In this document: positions 9,791 through 16,581 of the stretch, piece after piece
Layout of the letters: each line of letters opens with the position of its first letter
How positions within the stretch are numbered: the first letter of the stretch is position 1
Origin: Chara braunii
Taxonomy: Eukaryota > Streptophyta > Charophyceae > Charales > Characeae
DNA length: 21,575 nt
NCBI GenBank assembly: GCA_003427395.1
Contig: BFEA01000228.1
Span: 1,950,807 to 1,972,381 of the forward strand
Direction of reading: 5' to 3'
The notes under the pieces: model-generated
The model's database searches: none
Told to the model about the DNA's origin: nothing
The model's input: the letters and a program-made list of their open reading frames with translations, nothing else
Program-made: the position numbers and the translations under genes

Positions 9791-11027
9791 CTACCTGGGT
9801 GCGCTGATTACCAAGTTTGGCTTATCGGACAATGTAACTCGATCCTTGGTGGAAGCCTACAAAGAAGACCCTGTCACGAATGGACATCATCCGCAAACTT
9901 GGGGCCCGGGAGAAGGCCACAACTGATGAGTTTGTAATGGTAGATTGATTGCTCTTTCTTAAGAAGGCAAGGTTCAAGAGGCTAATTGCACCCTCTAGAA
10001 AGATTTTGCGTACTTTATTTTTAGGTGAGTGTCATGATGCAACAGGACACTTCGGCTACAAGAAGACTAGTGCTAGCTTGGTATAGCGATTCCGGTGGCC
10101 TAACATGCTTTACGATGCAAAGACCTATGTTCAGACTTGCCAAGTCTATCAGCAGGATAAGCAGCGGACTAAAGCCCCGCTTGGGTTACTAAACCCTTTA
10201 CCCATTCCTGCTGGTCCGGGACAGAGTGTTTCCATGGACTTCATGGATACCCTCGTGACCAGCAAGAGTGGCCAGAGGCATATCTTTGTCATAGTTGATA
10301 GGTTCACTAAGCACGCTAGACTAATCCTCATGCCTGAGACTGCTAGGACTGAGCATGTCATCAAGTTATTCATGGATAACTAGGTGCATGACTTTAATAT
10401 TAAAAAACGATTGTTAGTGATAGAGATGTCCGGTTCACCAGTGAGATGTGGAAAAAGGCCGCTGAACAGATGGGCAGCCAGCTCCAAATGACTTATGGGA
10501 ATCATCCTGAAGCCAATGGGCAGGCTGAACAGATGAACCGTGTGGTGCAGCATATGCTGAGGCACTATATCAAGCCCAGCCATACCTCCCATCGCCAGCC
10601 AGTACAATAATGCTATACATAGCACCACCGGCGTCAGTCCTAATCAGCTGCATCCGGGGTGGAATCCGATACCTGCTCTAGACTTCCTACTGCCTGAAAA
10701 TCGAACTGCTGCAACTCCGGGAACCATTGAATTTGGTGCCCAGTATGAGAAGTGTTGCAGCAGACTATCGACCACATAAAGAAATCTCAGGAAGCAATGA
10801 TTACTTCTGAGCACAAGCATTGCCAACAGTCCGCATTTCAGGTAGGGGAACGATTCTGGATCAAGGCTAGTGAGTTGGGAAAGGAGTTCGGCATCTCTAG
10901 AAAACTAATGCCTCAGTATTTCGGTCCCTTGGAAGTCTTAGACATTGTGGGTAGTGATTTGGATGGTCCCTTGTACGTGATTCATATCCCTGGGCACCCA
11001 TGCACTTACCCTGCGTTTCACGCCTAA
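9791..11027 (+). pseudogene. pol: Integrase region of pol, broken
   Basis: Integrase inserts cDNA into the host chromosome. The amino zinc finger has its two His (10033-10035, 10048-10050) and first Cys (10138-10140), but the second Cys is Tyr (10147-10149). Core residues are Asp in SVSMDFMD (10237-10239), Asp in IVSDRD (10419-10421) and Glu in GQAEQM (10527-10529). The second Asp and the Glu are 35 residues apart, the classic DD35E. Stops lie in frame at 9946 (TGA), 10084 (TAG) and 10381 (TAG), with an indel near 10400. A deletion near 10585 removes part of the core end, and another indel is near 10755. The carboxyl GPY/F-like segment (QYFGPLEVLDIV) is near 10913-10948. Confidence 0.88.
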
Positions 11028-11321
11028 AAGTTTGCACCTTTCGCTGAGACAGAACAGTTCCCATCAAGGAGATCAATGCTGCCCCCAACCATGGATGGTC
11101 ACGTGGACGTCGACAATATCCTGGAGCACAGAGACATGCCCGTTCCCAAGCCAGCTGGCAGGGGTAGACCGCCTAAACCTGTGGGAGAGTACAGAATACG
11201 GTTCAGGCATCATATTGATCCCAAGGAAGATCGATAGTTTATAAGAGAGGAACTTGTCAAGACAGCTCCTCATATCGTGGCCGAGTATGAAAGAAAATTG
11301 AAGGGGAAGGCACCAGCATGA
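11028..11321 (+). pseudogene. pol: Chromodomain-like carboxyl tail of integrase
   Basis: After the integrase the frame encodes VDVDNILEHRD, a basic linker rich in Pro/Lys/Arg, then YRIRFRHHIDPKEDR, a TAG at 11235-11237 where an aromatic residue is expected, and FIREELVKTAPHIVAEYER. This is the spacing of a chromodomain, which in chromoviruses steers insertion to marked heterochromatin. The polyprotein stop is TGA 11319-11321. I judge the chromodomain by pattern only, not by a profile search. Confidence 0.65.
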
Positions 11322-11345
11322 AGCATCTCAGCGGACTTTCGAAGC

Positions 11346-11360
11346 TAAAGGGGGATGGAA
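11346..11360 (+). promoter_or_regulatory. Polypurine tract
   Basis: TAAAGGGGGATGGAA abuts the TG of the 3' LTR. It is the expected primer site for plus-strand cDNA synthesis, with one internal T. Confidence 0.85.
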
Positions 11361-12273
11361 TGCGAGGAATGAGCCCTCGCGGGACCCTTGTCAAGCATGC
11401 ACATGTTCTGGGCAGAGGCCCCCAGCAAGCCAAGTGCCCGCCCTAAGTGAAGGCGGGCCTGAATATTCACTGAAGGCCAAAATTCGACATTTTGCATATG
11501 TGGGTACGCAGGTGTTGCAGCCCGCCAGTTGGTTGAGTGGACGCCTGAACCTCCCTAAGCTGTGTCGTACAGTTTGACCCAGGCCTTGGCAGTTGCGCTT
11601 GGGCACGAAGTGGCCACAAGCCTATGCAAAAGCAGCACTGTCGACGTGCATACCCCGGGTCCTGTGCAAATGCAGCAAACGGCCCAAGTCTGGAAACTCA
11701 GGCCGTGCCAAACTGTAAAGGCCCCAGGCCCTCAACTGCAGCACCGGGCCTGGGCACAGGCACTGGGGCCCAAACGGAAGCTACTGGAAGCTTCCAGCCA
11801 GGCCACACTCAGCCAAGCAGAGGCTGCCACTTCCATATAGGAAGGAAGGCAGCCAGGGTCAGGCATTCTGGCCCACGCAGGCAATGCGGTCACGCCGCTG
11901 CGCGGCTGCGTTAGAGGCTGTGTGCTGTGTTGCGACCAGGGCGCTTGCAGGGCGCACGAGAGGTGAGAGGGGCGCTGCTGACCAGCGGGGCGCTAGCAGC
12001 CATAGCCGGGCTGCAGGGCTCTAGGGGGTAAGAGGGCGCTCGGTGGTCTTTAGGAAGGAGGCGAGTGTGGGTGGACAGGGTCTGATGGGGGGGGACGAGA
12101 TAGGAACCTGGTACATGAGAGAGGTCGGCTATGGTGTTGACATCATTTACATTGGTCTTCGAGAGTCAAAGTGAGCCTGTTGCAAGAATGCTGATGTAGG
12201 TAGGATAGTCAAGTAGTGTAGGCTGGGCGCTGGGCGCTGGGCACCAGACAGAGAGGAGCGACTTTGGATACTG
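11361..12273 (+). repeat. 3' LTR, truncated (913 bp)
   Basis: It starts TGCGAGG after the polypurine tract and aligns with 3761-4690. Identity stops after TTTGGATACTG at 12273, where unrelated AG-rich sequence (AAGTAGGATGG...) replaces the last ~161 bp present in the 5' LTR. It carries a small extra GC segment near 11893 and lacks about 26 bp near 11605. Truncation could be a deletion, a later insertion or an assembly join at a repeat. Confidence 0.9.
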
Positions 12274-12428
12274 AAGTAGGATGGAGATGGTGGAGGAAAG
12301 GAGATGGTAAGAAAGAACACGAAAAAAGGAGGATGGGATGAGTGGGTATCGTTGTAGCATATTTTTACTTGCCGGGGGAAAGGAATCGGACCGAGGTTCC
12401 CCAGAATGGACAAGGAGCCAGTTAGAAT

Positions 12429-12643
12429 GAGGAGGAGGAGGAGGAGAAGAAGAAGAAGAAGAAGAAGAAGAAGAAGAAGAAGAAGAAGAAGAAGAAGAAG
12501 AAGAAGAAGAAGGAGGAAGAAAGAAGGAGGAAGAAAGAAGAAGAAGAAGAAGAAGAAGAAGAAGAAGAAGAAGAAGAAGAAGGAAGAAAGGAGGAGGAAG
12601 AACGAAGAAGAAGAAGAAGAAGAAGAAGAAGAAGAAGAAGAAG
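12429..12643 (+). repeat. (GAA)n/(GGA)n microsatellite, ~215 bp
   Basis: Almost uninterrupted GAA units with GGA and GGAAGAAA interruptions. The Arg, Glu, Lys or Ser/Leu runs it encodes in various frames are not genes. Confidence 0.97.
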
Positions 12644-12659
12644 GGGTTCAGATTCTTTA

Positions 12660-12674
12660 GACTCTTTAAGAGTC
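12660..12674. repeat. 15-bp palindrome with a third copy of its arm
   Basis: GACTCTT-T-AAGAGTC is a perfect inverted repeat, and GACTCTT recurs at about 12679. It lies directly after the GAA microsatellite. It is short and could be chance. Confidence 0.5.
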
Positions 12675-13489
12675 CTGAGACTCTTAGAGGGGTTTCAAAG
12701 GTGTTTCTTCTTGACTTTATTTTCCATTTCATTTTTTATAATCTTGAAAATATGGAAGAGTTCGGAGAAGACATGTATTATACTTCTGGTATTTTAGCAT
12801 AATTTTACTCAACATAATACATTTCTTTTTCGATAGTTTTGCTTTTCCCATCGTTTTTACAAACTCTGCGCTGGGCCTACCTGCCACCTTGCCTGCTGCC
12901 TTGGGCCTGCCCAGGGGCCACCCTGCGGTCACGGGCCAACATAGGGTTTTTCCCTCTCATCTTTTGCTTCCCTCCAAAGCGGATAGCCCCTAACACCAGG
13001 TGAAACACTCTCATGCCTAAGGATCTCCTGATCAGCAAATGTGAGGCACTGTTAAAGAATTTTTTCGCAAGAAGAAGATAACACCAACACATTCAGAAAA
13101 CTGGCATCAAGACAAAGATGTCATCCCAACAGAACTTCGCATCAAGAAGAGAGAAAAGACAACACAAGACTGCAGCCTTGAAGTGGAAGACAGGACATGC
13201 GCCTTCAGCATAGAAACTCACCGTCTTCGACGAACCGCAACCTCCCAACCACTACTCCTTTTTCGGACGCAACAACTGCAGAGGACATAAGAGCCAGCCT
13301 TCATCAACCCTGTTTGATCAAAGAGAAGGGCTGGGGTAGAGTGTGTATGGCCACAGCACCGAGCGTTTCCATTCTAACCCCAAATCACTATTCACAGGCG
13401 ATTGTCACAAGATCTGATTCACTGTACACACCCATCCAGAGATTCCACACCTAAACACGCACACACCCGCACACACCCACCAACCCATC
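12675..13489. other. Non-coding stretch, nothing recognised
   Basis: An AT-rich part (12700-12850) is followed by mixed sequence. Short frames such as 13197-13454 have no domain. No RNA gene or element end was seen. Confidence 0.45.
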
Positions 13490-13512
13490 CACACACACAC
13501 ACACACACACAC
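13490..13512 (+). repeat. (CA)n microsatellite
   Basis: About 11 uninterrupted CA units, preceded by CA-rich degenerate sequence from about 13456. Confidence 0.95.
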
Positions 13513-13647
13513 TGCCTGCAACCTGAGGACAATTACCTGTGTGGAAACCCATGGAAGAGCTGAGATTTTTTTTACTATTTTTAATCGTGCCCATAGTACC
13601 CCATACAGAACATTTGACGCGTGAGAACGTTAATCTTCACGGTGCCG

Positions 13648-13705
13648 TTACAGCTGCCAAGTTTCTTTTTTTTTTTTTTTTTTTGAAATTTTACAGTTGC
13701 CAAGT
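13648..13705. repeat. Poly(T) tract inside a 15-bp direct repeat
   Basis: TTACAGCTGCCAAGT (13648-13662) and TTACAGTTGCCAAGT (13691-13705) differ at one base and flank TTC-T(n)-GAAATT with a run of about 19 Ts. This is the form of a short poly(A)-ended insertion on the minus strand with a target-site duplication, like the one at 283-344. Confidence 0.55.
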
Positions 13706-13732
13706 GTTATTCCCAATCCAAATATATTCTCC

Positions 13733-13797
13733 GACCACTTGTAACAGGTGGTGTTGTAAGATTTACTTTCTTGCACATACTCAGACCACTTGTAACA
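13733..13797. repeat. 14-bp direct repeat 51 bp apart
   Basis: GACCACTTGTAACA occurs at 13733-13746 and 13784-13797. The first copy is also part of an inverted repeat, ACCAC-N8/9-GTGGT. Confidence 0.7.
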
Positions 13798-14241
13798 AAG
13801 CGCTGAACAGACGGAAAGGCAGCTGAAAAAACAGAAAGCGAAAAATAACAAAGAGGAAGGGGGAAAAGACTAAAAACGAGGCACATGCTACTTCTCAGCA
13901 GAGGTTAATGACCACGCAACGAAGAAAACAGAAAGTGCAAAACAGCAGTGTGGAACGGGGGAAAGAAAGAATGCAGCACACACCACCGGCCAGCAAGGGC
14001 CAAACACGCGGATAGCAACATACATATCAGAAATGATGAATCGGGAAATCAAACAGTCAGGCTGCACTGCTGCCTCGCATGGGCCAAATATACAACAACG
14101 AGCTGGAAAGAAAAAGGTAGAAAGGAGAAAGGAGAAAACATGCATGAAGAAGGGGAAATAGACACAGAGCGAGGCAAACACTGCTTCCATGAAGGGTCGC
14201 AAAAAAAAGGCGACACAGATAACGGAAAGGGGAAAACTCAG

Positions 14242-14732
14242 GCCAAGCGGCCTGGTTCAGTTGGTTGAGCACGTAAGTGGTGCACAGGAGGTTGTGGGTT
14301 TGATTCCCCACGGCATCCATTCGACTCCCGACGACCCACTGTGTGGCATACTTCAGGTTCACCGACTGAGCAAGTTGGCTTGTCCCTCCAGGCAGGTTAT
14401 GGAAGTTGCGTCTTTCTTTCCAGCCCATGCCAGGTGTTAGGAGCTTGCGTGCTGCTCCCCGAACAGAGCAGAGTCAGGTGGGCGTAGACCCGTAACCTTA
14501 GGATAGCTTTGGCCTGGTTATAGTGGATTTAAGGTTGGTCCTCCGTCCGAGGTAGGGTAGCTGCTTCTCATGAATACATGTGATCCATTATCTGCCTTGT
14601 AGGGCATGTGGGTAGGTCAAAGATATGGGTAGTTAGTGTGGTGAGGCAAGAGAGAAGAAAATAGGGTAGGTAAAAATACAAGCTGAAACTTCTTTTCTGT
14701 ACCACTTTCAAAAACAAAAACAAAAAAAAGAC
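14242..14732 (+). mobile_element. tRNA-derived SINE, copy B (with tRNA-like head)
   Basis: The head has a pol III A box (TGGTTCAGTTGG, 14253-14264) and a B box (GGTTTGATTCC, 14297-14307) spaced 44 bases start to start, exactly as in a tRNA. A body of about 380 bp follows with blocks shared with copy A at 1001-1447: CTTTCCAGCCC, GTTAGGAGCTTG (about 14436-14447), CTGCTCCCCG, TAACCTTAGGATAGCTT and GAAGAAAATAGGGTAGGT (about 14654-14671). It ends in an A-rich tail (CAAAAACAAAAACAAAAAAAA). Flanks GGGAAAACTCAG (14230-14241) and GGGAAAAATCAG (14733-14744) form a 12-bp target-site duplication with one mismatch. This shows retroposition. I do not recognise the family by name. Confidence 0.85.
14253..14307 (+). 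promoter_or_regulatory. Internal RNA polymerase III promoter of SINE copy B
   Basis: The A box and B box have tRNA spacing. GTGGG before the T-loop-like TTTGATT(C) can pair with CCCAC after it. Both boxes stay close to consensus, so transcription by pol III is plausible. Confidence 0.7.
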
Positions 14733-14749
14733 GGGAAAAATCAGCGAGG

Positions 14750-15094
14750 AACAGGAAAAAGAAGAAAACAGGCTATCACAGGTGCATGTTGCTTTCGGAT
14801 TGCTTTCGCAAGGTTTGAAACCCGGACTGTGAGAAGTTTGCATTCGCAAAGCCATAGTTTCTAGGACGCGAACAGGGGCATGGGAGGACTTTACATTTGG
14901 AGCTGGGGTTCGACGAGGCCCCCACATCCTCCGCTTGGGAGCAAGCCCCTAGAGGTGACCATGTAGGGCAGGGAAGAAAGAGATTCCGGGAAATACGACC
15001 AACAAATACACTTATTGTGAATAACACATGACCGCTAACCAATTTGAAAACAAGAGCACTTCAGCACCACACCACCAAACTTTTTTAAGCGCTC
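14750..15094. other. Non-coding stretch
   Basis: A-rich then mixed sequence; frames here are short and lack domains. Nothing is recognised. Confidence 0.4.
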
Positions 15095-15138
15095 GGGGGG
15101 CGGGGGGAAAGAGAAGGAGGGGGGGGGGGGAAGGGGGG
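15095..15138 (+). repeat. G-rich tract, G-quadruplex candidate
   Basis: G6-C-G6-(AAAGAGAAGGA)-G12-AA-G6 gives at least four G runs with short spacers on the plus strand. Confidence 0.65.
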
Positions 15139-15523
15139 AATTAGATCAGTAACTTGCCATTGAGACTGGAGCGCGTGCACCCAAGGAGACAAGATACATC
15201 ATCGAGCACATGATCTGACTGCCCCTGATCCTGAAACAGCTTTACATCGGTATAGAACAGGTCTCGCTTAGTCACGTGAATCCGCTTCATGCAGAGCTGA
15301 TGGACTAACTGCAAAATCCGGGTTGTGATCGCAGTTTTCCTGATTTTAGCCAGCCAGCAAAAATCACAAAACAGGACCGCAAATGGTTGGAAAAGCACGT
15401 CCTTTTCAAGAAGGAAAGAAGTAGAATACAACATAGGGCTCTTGGGTAATCTCTGCTGTAAAAGATAGCAGTTGTAGACCTATCTCAAAGAATCTACCGG
15501 GATCTCAACATTCACACTCATAA

Positions 15524-15526
<3 letters not shown>
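15139..15526. other. Non-coding stretch
   Basis: A 97-codon minus-strand frame (15141-15434) has no recognised domain and is not supported as a gene. Nothing else is seen. Confidence 0.4.
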
Positions 15527-15601
<75 letters not shown>

Positions 15602-15602
15602 N

Positions 15603-15684
<82 letters not shown>
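15527..15684 (+). repeat. (CT)n microsatellite, 158 bp, with one N
   Basis: Uninterrupted CT units except for an ambiguous base at 15602 where T is expected. The true length is probably uncertain, because short reads cannot span such a repeat reliably. Confidence 0.97.
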
Positions 15685-15687
<3 letters not shown>

Positions 15688-15972
15688 CATGCTAGCTCAC
15701 ACATGTAGCTCTAAGAAGACAGATCATGAGTTCAAATCCCAAGAACATCAAATGAGATGAATAAAATAATGTTAAGGTTAACCCTTTTAAAAGGATAGTT
15801 TTCCAGCTTGAGGCGGCGAGAAAGGTCATTCAGAGTGCTGTACGGCTCCAAATGGGGCGCCCTGAACCTAGACAGTGCATGCGACGTACTTAGTCGTTTC
15901 AGGCAGGCAGGTGCATGATACGCACCCTGACTTTCCAGGGGTCCAGGTACACTCGACGGCACTATCTTGGGA

Positions 15973-16010
15973 CTGTCTCTTATACACATCTAGATGTGTA
16001 TAAGAGACAG
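15973..16010. other. Nextera mate-pair junction adaptor (assembly artefact)
   Basis: CTGTCTCTTATACACATCT is followed directly by its reverse complement. This is two Tn5 mosaic ends joined head to head, the junction adaptor of Nextera mate-pair libraries. Translated, it gives the well-known artefact peptide SYTHLDVYKRQ. It is not native DNA, and the bases on its two sides were brought together in library circularisation. Confidence 0.97.
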
Positions 16011-16342
16011 CACACACACACAACACACATGTTTCACATGAAGCTACAGACAAGGCGTCCATAACACCTTCAAGACCTAGGAATCCAGAGTAACAACATT
16101 CCAGACCTTCAGGACAATGACAGTTCCAGAAAAAGATGACAAGAGGCCTCGTTGGACCAGTAGCCAAAAAATACTCAGTACAAGTTGCGGTGATTCAGCA
16201 CCACCAGACAATCATTTGTAATTCTCTCACTCATCCTGCACAGAGCCAAAATGGCTGAAATAAATTGTACACAGAAAAATTTGGGAGAGGGCCTAACAAC
16301 GATGATTCTACAGTGCAATATAACGAACTTAGGAACCTCCAA
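16011..16342. other. Non-coding stretch right of the adaptor
   Basis: It starts with a short CA-rich run. There is no supported gene. It may not be adjacent to 15972 in the genome. Confidence 0.5.
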
Positions 16343-16356
16343 CCCTAAACCCTAAA
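16343..16356 (-). repeat. Interstitial telomere-type motif (CCCTAAA)2
   Basis: Two perfect heptamers, flanked by AA and CTAA. It lies about 230 bp beyond the stop codon of the coiled-coil gene, on the gene's 3' side. Confidence 0.85.
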
Positions 16357-16581
16357 CTAAAAGGTCAAACGCTTGCCAACACAAATAGCACGCCAGCAAT
16401 GACGCCTATCCCTTTCGATGATTCCAGACATCGTTTCGATACAAGAGGTGCTTCCGAATCCTTCCGCAACAAGCATCTGCTGCAAGGACATGTAATAATT
16501 CCTCGCCCTCCAGTTCGCGAGTGATAAATGAAAAATCCTCCCACCATCCTCATTCCTTGCAAATATCATGGACAGATACGT

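Larger units (their letters stand above)
3761..12273 (+). mobile_element. Ty3/gypsy (chromovirus-like) LTR retrotransposon, decayed
   Basis: The element has the standard order LTR, primer binding site, gag, protease, RT, RNase H, integrase, chromodomain-like tail, polypurine tract, LTR. The RT-before-integrase order identifies Ty3/gypsy rather than copia. The LTRs differ by about 15 substitutions in the first ~245 bp by eye (~6%) plus several indels, which indicates an old insertion. All protein regions carry stops or frameshifts, so it cannot move by itself. The 3' LTR stops 161 positions short of the 5' LTR, so no target-site duplication can be checked. The base left of the 5' LTR begins the flank ...CTCTCCCTAG. 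Confidence 0.93.

Noticed and set aside
3756-12278. Target-site duplication of the LTR element
   Set aside because: The 3' LTR is truncated, so the right-hand flank is not the original one.
12406-12660. Long Arg/Lys/Glu-rich or Ser/Leu-rich reading frames
   Set aside because: They are translations of the GAA/GGA microsatellite and have no non-repeat core.
15505-15690. Arg-Glu repeat protein on the minus strand
   Set aside because: It is only the CT microsatellite translated, including an ambiguous base.
15693-15740. Possible tRNA (TAGCTCA... and GAGTTCAAATCC)
   Set aside because: The A-to-B spacing is about 36 bases instead of about 44 and the D and anticodon arms do not pair.
15868-16167. 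Minus-strand frame containing SYTHLDVYKRQ
   Set aside because: It runs through the mate-pair adaptor and is a known artefact peptide.
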